60,000 nucleotides of DNA, taken from positions 22,973,341 through 23,033,340 of the forward strand of contig NC_092575.1 in the NCBI RefSeq assembly GCF_037975245.1, written 5' to 3'. A program made the translations under genes and the position numbers. Positions 37,801-45,931 of the stretch are shown here, piece after piece. This DNA comes from Apostichopus japonicus. Taxonomy: Eukaryota > Echinodermata > Holothuroidea > Aspidochirotida > Stichopodidae. A model generated the notes under the pieces. That model saw only the letters and a program-made list of their open reading frames with translations. It searched no databases and was not told the origin of the DNA. The stretch's first letter is position 1; every line of letters begins with the position of its first letter.

Positions 37801-40800
37801 TAGAGATCAAGTGCACAGGAAGTCTTTTTAGAATATTCAAATCCAGTAGAGAGTTGTCTATCTTCATGAAAGTATGATAAAAAGTATGAATTCTATAAAC
37901 AATTCGTAATATTTCAACATTATTTCAGGTAAAAATTCCAGAGAAACAGGAAATCTTTTCAAAAAGGGAACCAAAGTTGTCAGTAAATTTCAAAATTTTG
38001 TTAGAGGAGGGATACAAGAGACTGGATGTCCAAAGAGCCTTGAAATTGTCTCATGGAAAACTGGACTTGGGAAGAAGGCTGTTGCTGCTTGCTAAGGAAG
38101 AACATGGTAAAGTACACTAAAGTTTTAGCAATATGTGTATTCCTTCTATGTTTGTTACTTATATATTTATTCTCAATCCTATATGACATTCTAAGATCAT
38201 TACAGTTGTTTCAGTATTTACCAAAATGAATGATTTTTCTTTATTTCAGTATGAATATATCATTTGCCTCCAAAATAGCTTCAGGCATGTCAATGCTAGA
38301 GGAATATGATATGACCCTACATACTTATTATTGTGTCTGTACATTAAACATGTCATTAATTGTTTCATGTTTAATTCAATGATGTTAACATTTCTTGCAG
38401 ATAGTTGATTACAGGTGTTATTCTCTCTTTCTCATATCTTATCTGTATTTGATTTTTCCAATTTATTTTATATTTTTGAATTATCTACAAATAGCCTAAA
38501 GTAGGAATATGAAAACATCAGCTTTTGTTACAGAGGTTATTTTCATATAGTGGAATAGAAAGACAGTTTGCATTAACACATGATTCATGAAAGTGACAAA
38601 AAATTTTCTTTTCACATGAAATATATTACCTTTCCCCTTCAGAGAGACTTCCTCTGTTCCCAGGGTCCAATCTTTATAAAGAACAATACTTTGATCAGCA
38701 TGGAGGAGAGATGTTTATTGCAGGTGTTTCCCTGCGTGTACCAGCTGGTGCACTACACACTGGAAGGATTGTTAGTCTGTGGGTTTCCACTGACCCTGTA
38801 GTTAAAGGACCTATCTCAAACAAGAGTCTAAGGTTGACCCCCTTTGTGAAATTTGGTCCAGGAAGCCTTACCTTACACAAGCCTGCCTCCTTGATTATTC
38901 CGCACTGTGCTATTACTACAACTAACCAGATGGGTATTGATGTGTACTCTGGTGTATTACAAACAGGTCTGTTTCTTTCTTTTGTCTTGTGTTGTGTTTT
39001 TCTACTCCAGTGATATTATATATTAAGTCACTAACATTTGTATTATCGACAGAAGTATGTATATGAGCTTGTGTGTACCACCTCTTGACTTATAAGCATG
39101 GTTAGACCATAAATTGCATAATGGTGTTATTTGACACTGGGCGTATGGTGCCATATTACATGAATACCAAAAGCCCTGCTTTTCTGTAGAGGTCAAAGTC
39201 TGAAACATTTGTTAGCACAATGAATCAAAAAAGGTTGTGTGAACTTCATATGTACTATTTAGATCCACTGGGGCATGTCAAACAAAGTGTTTTGGTGTTC
39301 TTTGTTTGCAGAGTTGTATTTTCTATCACCAGACTGTCCCTTTAAACTCATATACGGTATAGTAAAGGATTGGTGTTCTACCTTTCACCATGTTATAAAA
39401 GCTAACTAGCAAAATGATTTTAAAATTTTCTTCAGATAAATCTGTCAAGTGGAGCTTAGATAGGAAACACCACAGCTGCTCTATGAATAGTCAGCACCTT
39501 GCAGTTGAAGCTGAGAAACCCTGTCTCATTGGTCTTCATGTCCCTTTCATACCCAAGATGAGGAAACGTGTTTGTCTTTTACCGATTGTGAACAGAGTGT
39601 CTGAATCGGGGGATCAATTGACAATCCATCTTTGGTTTCATAATGATGACACACTGGAACATAAAGTAAGTAGCTGATTTTGTCAGCTGAAGTGGTATCG
39701 CTAATTATCTCATGGATTCCAGTTGTCTGCCTTAGTGAATGACACATGGTTCATGCACATGATTGTACAGGATCGATACAGTGTTAGCAATAACTATTTG
39801 TTTTCAATAATTTATTGCTAGTGATCATTGCAAACTTGCAACAATTATGTAATTACAGACACATTTGTAAACACACCTTCACCAGGTGTCCACAATTTAG
39901 CCAGCAAAGAATTATATTTCATAACATAATCTTGAAGACTATTAATGGTCTTTGATAATGCATCCTATCAGACACTCTATGTATTATATATTTATAACAG
40001 CTCCCTGATTTATCAAACGATGGCCACTCCAGAGAGGGCCATACCGGGAAGAGGTTATTGCTTCCTGATAGTCCATAGGACAACTAAGGAGTGTTTGCAT
40101 TGATGTTAATATTAAAATTTACATAAATAATAATATAACATTCAGTTGTTTCATTTTCTTATATTAATAGAGTCTTATCAATGAAGAAATCTACCAGCAA
40201 AAAGGAACCATAATTCATGATCCTGTCTCCGTTGTACTCAAATCTATGACTTCAATTTTACATGTTAGCGCTAACTCCAGTACATCACAGTGTAACCCAC
40301 ATCCTAGAAAAGTGGTTAGTAATGTTTGTAAAATATTATAATTTATATTATATATAATATAAAATGTATAATGTATTATTATTTATTCTTAGCATCATGT
40401 AAAGAAAGCAGTTAATTCCTGTTCCACAGGTAATTTGCATTTGTTAGATGAATAGTTATTTGCATCTGTTGAGTGGTACAGTATGTGTTTGCTGTTAGCA
40501 CATGATGTTATTTGTAAATTGTCTCCTTCTGTCATTCCTATGATATTCAATGAATGAAAAGTTGTCAGATGGTCTCATCTACAGTTGAATATACAGTTAG
40601 TTTCATTCTTGACTAGGCCTTCATTCGTTCCTCATTGACTGTCCATGTATTGATTATATAAGTACTTTGTAATATGTGTCATTGTTATGGTCTCTTATTT
40701 TTTTTGGTTTTATTTTTGCTGCTACGCATAATCATTCTTTTCAAAGCTTATAAGAGCTAAAAAGAATATCAAGTTGATAGTTTAAAGCCTTGCATGTAAG

Positions 40801-42670
40801 CCAAAGCCTTGTCAAATGACTTTACAACATCCATGAATCTCAATATACATAAATTTGATAGGTTGCAGTTTACTGTATATGTGCCCACTGTGGGACATGG
40901 GTGCTGCCAAGGTAAAGCACACAGCTATATTTACAACATTCTTTGCATTTGTCAGTGCATACACCTGGATGAAGACAGGCAATTGAGGTTAATTCCCCTT
41001 GCCCAAATCCAGATCATAACCATCCAGTCGACTAGTACTGGGACCTACATTCTTTAAATTGCAAGCCCAGTTTCCTAACAACTTGACCACCGATGTTCAA
41101 ACTCTCACAAGTCTTATTAATTAATAATTAAAAATATCTTGAATTTTCTCTCTTCAAGGATGTTGCTATGGAAGCTGTATGGTTAAAAAACAGACACATG
41201 GTAGAATTCCATCTTCAGAATAAAGGGATCAAAGATACTGTCAATCTGGAAATAGAAGCAAGATTTGGGATGTCCATGAAGAGTCTTTTCCAGCTTAACA
41301 TTCAGTTGCAGGTAACTTGATTTTGGTTTCAATTAACATAAAGCAAAAATTTGAATACAAGGAGTTTAACGTTTCACTTTGGATTTATCTTAGCTACTGA
41401 GACTCCTTTTATATTTACCTTTTATTTTAATTGTTAACCATTTTTACCTTCTCTAATGAAGTAATTTTCTTTATTTCTATTGAAATCTCTACTTTGTTTG
41501 CCTAAATTGACGAACTGATTTCCATTATACAGGTTTGAAATATAATGTTAAAATGAACACAAAACAAGGCCTTTGGACAAGCTGTCTTCATAATACAAAT
41601 GTAATACATACAAAATATCCTAAACAGCAAGTACTAATTAGCTATCTTAACATTATCACTTAAACCATGTTTTGATACACACTGTCAATTGATAGAGGTG
41701 AGATATGCACAAACTAATTTTCTGGGAGAATCATCAAGCTTTCCTCTTCAATTCATCTTCACAGATTAACAAACTACTACATATTGACCAAATCACATCT
41801 CCATTCCAGCTTGTCCTACCTGAATGTGAGTAATTACGTTATCAACAATTTCAAAGCATGTTAATTAATTGTAGGCCGTATGTAAAGTGTTGATGTTTGC
41901 TTTATAATCCTTTCATATGAGATGTGTACATGTAGTTTTACTTTTCATACATCAACATTTTACATACTGCCTACAATCCCTTACATATGAGATGTGTACA
42001 TCTAATCTTACTTTGCATAAAGGAGTCCAGGCTGCAGTTGTCATGTGAACTGGTGAAATATAACTATCAGCTATTTGCAATACTTGATATATTAGGAAAC
42101 ATCAGTTTTGTCTCACTGCAGTAAAAACTAAAAAAAAGATAACAAGATTCAACCACCCGTTTCAAAATGTATATTCTGTTGAGTTTTTATGTTGAGTTTC
42201 ATCAAAAAAACTCTGAGCTTTTAAGGTTTATTTAACACGTGTGTGTAGAAACAAATCACTGTTGTCTCACAATTCTGCATATTGTTTGCATGAAACACGA
42301 TCAGTTTAATTCACTTTATATAGAGTAGTGTTTTAAAAACATTTACAATTTCCTTCCTTTCAACCTCACAGCCATCATCAAATCTTTTGATCAGCTACAG
42401 CAGAACTTATCAGAACATCTTGATGTAGACCAATCTACCCTGCTGGCAAATATTTTCCAACTTCCTGAAGAAGGAATTACTGATATCAAGAAGCACAAGA
42501 CACCAGGAACTCTGTTAGAGAAGCTGACCAAACGTTCACTGATATCGCCCACAAACATCTCAAAATTGGAAAATGCTTTAACAGAACAAGGAAATGAAAA
42601 ATGTGCGAAACTTGTCAGGGAATTCAGAAGTAAAAATCATGTAGTTGAAGCTACATTGTGCCGAGAATAA
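15933..42670 (+). CDS. 20-exon gene: propeller-like / death-fold / coiled coil / tandem ZU5-UPA-death-fold protein
   Basis: Joining the 20 exons listed below gives about 5016 coding bases (1671 residues) with no internal stop and compatible phase at every join. Domains by residue: propeller-like 8-291; death fold 1 292-381; coiled coil 423-557; death fold 2 632-739; ZU5 A about 795-903; UPA A 904-1104; death fold 3 1105-1195; UBA-like 1225-1268; ZU5 B about 1280-1377; UPA B 1378-1572; death fold 4 1573-1660. There is no signal peptide or membrane span, so the product is probably cytosolic. ZU5-UPA-death tails occur in UNC5, UNC5CL, PIDD1 and ankyrins, where the death domain recruits partners and ZU5-UPA can hold it closed. 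A scaffold in cell death or innate immunity is inferred. The start ATG in exon 1 is preceded by GTGAAA. No polyadenylation signal was identified near the stop. Confidence 0.75.
17961..18813 (+). CDS. Main gene exon 2: beta-propeller-like domain
   Basis: One 853-bp exon between acceptor CACACACAG and donor GTAAGT. It encodes repeating short strand patterns such as [35 protein letters not shown] and [17 protein letters not shown], the look of a WD40/NHL-type propeller with about six blades. A short in-frame duplication ([14 protein letters not shown]) sits in a loop near 18655-18700. No exact family named; the fold is inferred from the blade pattern. Such domains usually bind ligands or partners. 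Confidence 0.75.
19090..19770. repeat. About three tandem copies of a 210-225 bp unit (intron 2)
   Basis: The block GAATGCGGAATTTTATT recurs at about 19129, 19338 and 19562. Each is followed by ACACAAAT, TTTGTTAAGA and GGAGATCAAAAT in the same order. Copies differ by small substitutions. Confidence 0.8.
20532..21300. repeat. Partial copy of the AGGTCA-rich long repeat (intron 2)
   Basis: Starts with TTTTTGGTTCCTTGCTGAAA and the returning arm AGCAAAGGAACC, then shares GTCACCAAAGGTCAGTTAG, CTCCCATTGACAGG and GGTCATGTGATC blocks with the next copy. It ends before the terminal block seen in the full copies. Confidence 0.7.
21461..24328. repeat. Long dispersed repeat rich in AGGTCA half-sites, copy 1 (intron 2)
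   Basis: Begins with TTTTGGTTCATTGCTTTTTG and a returning GCAAGGAACC arm, followed by a (GT)n stretch. It ends with CAAGGAACCACAGTGCCC and TTGGGCTCTTGTT. Inside are internal tandem units, each with GGTCATGTGATC, AGGTCACCAAAGGTCA, ACTAGTATTTT, CTTGAGAAC and TGACCTCAGTTTGACCT blocks. Two neighbouring units (from 22841 and from 23239) are almost identical with a 398-bp period. No reading frame of note; an unclassified non-coding element. Confidence 0.8.
24988..25258 (+). CDS. Main gene exon 3: death-fold domain 1
   Basis: Phase 0 start after TTTTATAG; ends one base into a codon at donor GTACAG. About 90 residues of amphipathic helices, with [12 protein letters not shown], then [19 protein letters not shown] and [12 protein letters not shown]. 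The pattern of six helices and the 'L..L.e.gl...di..L' step resemble DED or other death-fold domains. These bind like with like in signalling assemblies. Confidence 0.7.
26015..26541 (+). CDS. Main gene exon 4: coiled coil built from a 42-bp repeat
   Basis: Starts after TTGTTTCAG and ends at donor GTTAGA, phase 0. Eight copies of a 14-residue unit like [14 protein letters not shown] (26137-26472) follow a [18 protein letters not shown] lead-in, and a degenerate ninth unit trails them. Fourteen residues equal two heptads, with hydrophobic F/L at core spacing, so a long parallel or antiparallel coiled coil is expected, probably for oligomerisation. Confidence 0.8.
26137..26472 (+). repeat. Coding minisatellite, 8 x 42 bp
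   Basis: Tandem units keyed on ACAGAGGAGGAAAGACAAC and TTCAAAGATGCATTGAAG with few substitutions between copies. The period is a multiple of three, so gain or loss of units keeps frame. Confidence 0.9.
27525..27662 (+). CDS. Main gene exon 5: end of coiled coil
   Basis: Acceptor ACATGACAG, donor GTAAAG, phase 0 at both ends. Encodes [16 protein letters not shown] and [10 protein letters not shown], continuing the charged helical region. Confidence 0.65.
27674..28649. mobile_element. DNA transposon with long imperfect inverted ends (intron 5)
   Basis: Left end GAAGCCCCTTTCACACTTTC then GATCGCGC. Right end GCGATCC then GAAAGTGTGAAAGGTGCTTT. The arms match over about 30 bp with a few mismatches. 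The interior has repeated ACGGGTCCAGTACGGGTTAT units. No transposase and no certain target duplication; possibly PIF/Harbinger-like. It begins only about 11 bases after the exon 5 splice site. Confidence 0.65.
28995..29640. repeat. Second hairpin-headed repeat family (intron 5)
   Basis: Starts near a hairpin GGTTACTTGCC / GGCAAGTAACC (29007-29035). It has two internal copies of a block with CTTGTAAACACAATATC, GTACA(G)GAACCCTATT and GGTCAAAGGTCA-like text. It resembles the AGGTCA-rich family in layout but not in exact sequence. Confidence 0.55.
29767..29851 (+). CDS. Main gene exon 6: short linker
   Basis: 85 bp between TTATTAGCAG and GTAGGA, phase 0 to phase 1. Acidic linker containing [19 protein letters not shown]. 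Confidence 0.6.
30625..31240. repeat. Dispersed repeat, uninterrupted copy (intron 6)
   Basis: Contains in one run the two parts found apart at 9892-10205 and 12060-12220. The start has two near copies of GGGTCATGTGATGT with CCATGG. It runs into an (AT)n array. Confidence 0.7.
31243..31344. repeat. (AT)n microsatellite
   Basis: AT run with scattered ATAC steps, between the dispersed repeat and a SINE fragment. Confidence 0.9.
31345..31460 (+). repeat. tRNA-derived SINE fragment, copy 4 (divergent)
   Basis: TTGTTGGTAAGGGTGTC, AGCGGGAGGC and GGAGGCTGGAAG match the SINE family with many changes (B box GGTTTTGAATCCC). Tail ACTGTTCTGGATTTTCC conserved; AT array follows. Confidence 0.7.
31461..31619. 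repeat. (AT)n / (GATA)-interrupted array
   Basis: AT dinucleotides with AGATATAGA interruptions in the middle. Confidence 0.9.
31625..31792 (+). repeat. tRNA-derived SINE, copy 5
   Basis: CGTCCATAGCTTAGTGG, AGCGGGAGGCCCGGG, B box GGTTCGAAACC and GGAGGCTGGAAG with the family tail. Leader shortened to GCATCATGTTTGATCTC. Followed by AT array 31793-31851. Confidence 0.8.
31793..31851. repeat. (AT)n tail of SINE copy 5
   Basis: AT run with one TTATAT interruption. Confidence 0.9.
32162..32485 (+). CDS. Main gene exon 7: death-fold domain 2
   Basis: Acceptor ACATTTCAG, donor GTAAGA, phase 1 to 1. Helical pattern [39 protein letters not shown] and [10 protein letters not shown] matches the other three death folds in this protein. 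An exon flanked by phase 1 introns on both sides can be gained or skipped without breaking frame. Confidence 0.7.
32773..33141. mobile_element. hAT-type MITE, 369 bp (intron 7)
   Basis: Ends CAGTGGCGGAGC and GCTCCGCCACTG, flanked by perfect 8-bp duplications TCACTCTC (32765-32772 and 33142-33149). No coding capacity. Confidence 0.9.
33401..33892 (+). CDS. Main gene exon 8: acidic linker and ZU5 domain A
   Basis: Acceptor CATTTTTTAG, donor GTAAAG, phase 1 to 1. About 55 charged linker residues ([15 protein letters not shown]) precede the ZU5 domain, recognised by [39 protein letters not shown] and [13 protein letters not shown]. These are the conserved ZU5 strands of UNC5, ankyrin and PIDD1 proteins. 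Confidence 0.85.
34070..34296 (+). CDS. Main gene exon 9: UPA domain A, part 1
   Basis: Acceptor TTACTATAG, donor GTGAGG, phase 1 to 0. Begins [19 protein letters not shown] and continues with [12 protein letters not shown] and FRIVPFIDG, the start of the strand-rich region that follows ZU5 in UNC5-type proteins. Confidence 0.7.
34712..34873 (+). CDS. Main gene exon 10: UPA domain A, part 2
   Basis: Acceptor ATGTTTTAG, donor GTTTGT, phase 0 to 0, 54 codons including [16 protein letters not shown]. Confidence 0.7.
35655..35807 (+). CDS. Main gene exon 11: UPA domain A, part 3
   Basis: Acceptor ATCTATTAG, donor GTGAGT, phase 0 to 0, 51 codons ending [17 protein letters not shown]. Same length as exon 18 (153 bp). 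Confidence 0.7.
36439..36499 (+). CDS. Main gene exon 12: linker to death fold 3
   Basis: 61 bp, acceptor TTCCTTCAG, donor GTGAGT, phase 0 to 1, encoding [20 protein letters not shown]. Same length and phases as exon 19. Confidence 0.7.
37221..37537 (+). CDS. Main gene exon 13: death-fold domain 3
   Basis: Acceptor CACTTTTCAG, donor GTTTGT, phase 1 to 0. Helical domain with [40 protein letters not shown] and [11 protein letters not shown], then a charged tail. If the donor is not used, the frame ends after 10 more codons at 37568-37570, giving a protein that stops after module A. Confidence 0.75.
37929..38106 (+). CDS. Main gene exon 14: UBA-like segment
   Basis: Acceptor TTATTTCAG, donor GTAAAG, phase 0 to 1. 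After a basic linker, the stretch [18 protein letters not shown] followed by [10 protein letters not shown] has the three-helix pattern of ubiquitin-binding UBA domains ('L..mGy.r.da.rAL..s.g'). The assignment is by pattern only. Confidence 0.5.
38643..38966 (+). CDS. Main gene exon 15: ZU5 domain B
   Basis: Acceptor CCCTTCAG, donor GTCTGT, phase 1 to 1. ZU5 strands: [48 protein letters not shown] and IIPHCA, parallel to exon 8. Confidence 0.85.
39436..39665 (+). CDS. Main gene exon 16: UPA domain B, part 1
   Basis: Acceptor TTTCTTCAG, donor GTAAGT, phase 1 to 0. Includes [25 protein letters not shown] and [11 protein letters not shown]. Counterpart of exon 9 (230 versus 227 bp). Confidence 0.7.
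40171..40311 (+). CDS. Main gene exon 17: UPA domain B, part 2
   Basis: Acceptor ATATTAATAG, phase 0 start. The end is either 40311 (before GTGGTT) or 40314 (before GTTAGT, the better donor); both keep frame and differ by one valine. Encodes [18 protein letters not shown]. Counterpart of exon 10. Confidence 0.65.
41159..41311 (+). CDS. Main gene exon 18: UPA domain B, part 3
   Basis: 153 bp, acceptor CTCTTCAAG, donor GTAACT, phase 0 to 0. Includes [20 protein letters not shown]. Counterpart of exon 11. Confidence 0.7.
41765..41825 (+). CDS. Main gene exon 19: linker to death fold 4
   Basis: 61 bp, acceptor CTTCACAG, donor GTGAGT, phase 0 to 1, encoding [20 protein letters not shown]. Counterpart of exon 12. 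Confidence 0.7.
42372..42670 (+). CDS. Main gene exon 20: C-terminal death-fold domain 4 and stop
   Basis: Acceptor AACCTCACAG, phase 1 start, stop TAA at 42668-42670. Helices [49 protein letters not shown] and [10 protein letters not shown] follow the death-fold pattern of exons 3, 7 and 13. The protein ends 14 residues after the last helix, as in UNC5-type proteins. Confidence 0.8.
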
Positions 42671-43244
42671 TGACTGAAATCATATTGTGGGTTATTTTAA
42701 GCAAATAATGATGATTACAAACATCATATCACCAGTGGTGCTGTACCCAGAAATTTATTCATTTGAGAGCAGGTAAGGAAGTAGGTGAGATAGTTTTGTA
42801 CAAACAGTTATGAACAGTGAGAGCTTATAACAACAGGACTATAAGTATAATTACACATGTAGGAATTACATGAAATATTCTCCTCCCTGTCTAACATGGT
42901 TATGTTTGTATATACTCTATGTTACTATGTCCATATTGGTATACTTGCCTTTTAGGTAAACAATTACAAGTAACATATGCAGTCATGTCAACATATGTGC
43001 GTGTATGTCACCCTACTTTTTCAACATAACATCTCAACAGCAGTATTAATTTTAAAAGACCTGATTCTATGGATGTATGGATGTGTAGCTTCCCTATTGT
43101 GAGTACAAGGTTGTGATTGTTTTGATGGCACTCAAAGGTCCTGTAAGTTCAGCAGATGGCAAAATGTGAATCGCTTAAGTTCTATATCAGAACAATTGTA
43201 ACTTTGACAGAGGATTTATATGAAAGATGCAGAATCTCCAACAG

Positions 43245-45931
43245 TTTTTTGGTTCCTTGCTTTAGCAAAAGGAACCTGTGCAGTCAGGTTGGCGTATGTT
43301 TGTGTGTATGTGTGTATGTGTGTGTGTGTGTGTGTGCGTCTGTGACACTTGCTTGGGTACGCTCTATCTCAATAAGGGAATGTTGGATTGAGGCCAAACT
43401 TGGACTATAGATCCGCCATATGGAGAAGGTGTGCCCTATTGTTTTTGGTGCCCACAAAGGTCACCATAGGTCAGTTCTGGTCCAAAAACCGAAAATATTA
43501 AAACTGCAATAACTCCCAGTGCCAATGTGCGACAAGATTGATATTTTGGGACAAGTTGTGAACTGGTTAGGGGAGCATTTTCAAACTTAACGGTCATGTG
43601 ATCCGAGGTCACCAAAGGTCAATTAGTGATAAAAAACTAGTATTTTTGCAATAACTTGAGAACGAAATGTCTGTTAGGGTTGGGAGTTACCTCAATGTAA
43701 TCCAATTGTCGACCCGCATCTGGGTGACCCTTGACCTCAATTTGACCTCTGGTGACCTTTTCCTGTTTTGGGGATTTTTACAGTTTCGATGCTATTTTCA
43801 GATGTCAAAGGTACCTTCTGATCATAAATGTCAATAGGTTGACCCCGTGTGACCTTTATGTGCGAAGTTATATGGGGTCAAAGTTTTTAGGTCGGAGTTA
43901 GGATGGTTGTACAGACTTTTCGTTTTGTTTTTTGGAATCAGGAGATTAAACTACATCTGAAACAAAAGGTCAAAGGTCACATTAGAAAAAATGTGCTTAT
44001 TTTGGGAGGAAACGATCAAAAAAGAAAATGTTTGGTTTTGATGCTAGATTTGGATATCAAAGGTACCTTCCGATCAAAAATGTCAATTGGTTGACACCCG
44101 TGTGACCTTCGTGTGCGAAGTTATACAAGGTCAAAGTTAATTTTCAGACATTTAATGCAACAACTCCCAATTCCAAGGTGTGGCATGGTTGATATTTTTG
44201 AACAAGTTGCAAATGGTATAGGGGAATATTTTCAAACTTAACGGTCATGTGATCCGAGGTCACCAAAGGTCAATTAATGTCAAAAAAGTAGTATTTTGGG
44301 GGTAGAAAATGGGCAAAGAAAAAAATGTTTGATTTTGTATAGTTTGATGCTCTAATTTAGTTCTCATCAATCAAAAATGTCAATAAGTTGACCCAAGGTG
44401 ACCTTTGTATGTTAAGTTATATGAGGTCAAAGTTAATTTTCAGACATTTAGTGTAATAACTCCCAGTGCCAAGGTGTTACACAGTTGATATTTTGAGACA
44501 AGTTGCAAATGGTATAGGGGAATATTTTCAAACTTAACAGTCACGTGATCCGAGGTCACCAAAGGTCAATTAATGATAAAAAACTAGTATTTTTGCGATA
44601 ACTTGAGAACAAATTGTCCGTTAGGGTTGGGAGTTGCTTCAATGTAATCCAATTGTCGACCCGCATCTGGGTGACCCTTGGCCTCAATTTGACCTCTGGT
44701 GACCTCTGGTGACCTTTTTAGTGTTTTAGGGATTTTTACAGTTTTGATGCTATTTTCAGATGTCAAAGGTACCTTCTGATCATAAATGTCAATGGGTTGA
44801 CCCCCGTGTGACCTTCGTGTGCGAAGTTATATGAGGTCAAAGTTAATTTTCAGACATTTAATGCAATAACTCCCAGTTCCAAGGTGTGACAAGGTTGATA
44901 TTTTTGGAGTAGTTGCAAATGGTATAGGGGAATATTTTCAAACTTAACGGTCATGTGATCCAAGGTCACCAAAGGTCAATTAATGATAAAAAACTAGTAT
45001 TTTTGCGACAACTTGAGAACAAATTGTCCGTTAGGGTTGGGAGTTGCTTCAATGTAATCCAATTGTCGACCCGCATCTGGTTGACCCTTGACCTCAATTT
45101 GACCTCTGGTGACCTTTTCGTGTTTTGTGGATTTTTACAGTTTCGATGCTATTTTCAGTTTTTAAATGTACTTTCTGATCATAAATGTTAATGGGTTGAC
45201 CCCCATTTGACCTTCGTGTGCGAAGTTATTTGAGGGCAAAGTTAATTTTCACACATTTAATGCAATAACTCCCAGTGCCAAGGTGTGACAAGGTTGATTT
45301 TTTTGGACAAGTTGCAAATGGTATAGGGGAATATTTTCAAACTTAACGGTCATGTGATCCAAGGTCACCAAAGGTCAGCTAATGTTAAAAAAGTAGTATT
45401 TTGGGGGAGAAAATGGGCAAAGAAAAAATGTTTGAATTTTTACAGTCATGCTCTATTTAGGTCTCACCGATCAAAAATTTCAATTGGTTGACCTCCGGGT
45501 GACCTTTGTGTGTGAAGTTACATACAAGTTCAAAGTTAATTTTTTGACATTTAATGCAATTAAATCTCAATGCCAAGGTGTGACATGGTTGATATTTTGG
45601 GACAAGTTGTGAATGGGGTGGTGGAACATTTTGAAACTTAAAGGTCATGTCATCTGAGGTCACCATTGTTATCATATCTGTTGACACGCTTGTAGGTCTC
45701 TTATATTTCTTACATTTGCGACGCCATATTTAGATCTCAAAAGTGCCCTTTGATAAAAAATCCGATCACATTTTGTGATCACAAAAGTGTTGACTACAGT
45801 GTTGGTTACTTTATGGGAACATGTAGGACCACAATTACTTGGACTATTTCAGCCCAATCTTGCTCGATAATATTATGTGTATTGTCATATACCCCAAGCA
45901 AGGAACCACAGTGCCCTTGGGCTCTTGTTTT
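43245..45931. repeat. Long dispersed repeat rich in AGGTCA half-sites, copy 2
   Basis: Begins TTTTTTGGTTCCTTGC with returning arm GCAAAAGGAACC and a (GT)n stretch, and ends CAAGGAACCACAGTGCCC then TTGGGCTCTTGTT, as in the copy at 21461-24328. The same internal units recur about four times with small differences. It lies just downstream of the main gene, in the same orientation as copy 1. Confidence 0.8.

Noticed and set aside
33401-39665. PIDD1-type self-cleavage sites in the ZU5 regions
   Set aside because: No His-Phe-Ser motif was seen at the end of either ZU5 or at the start of either UPA region.
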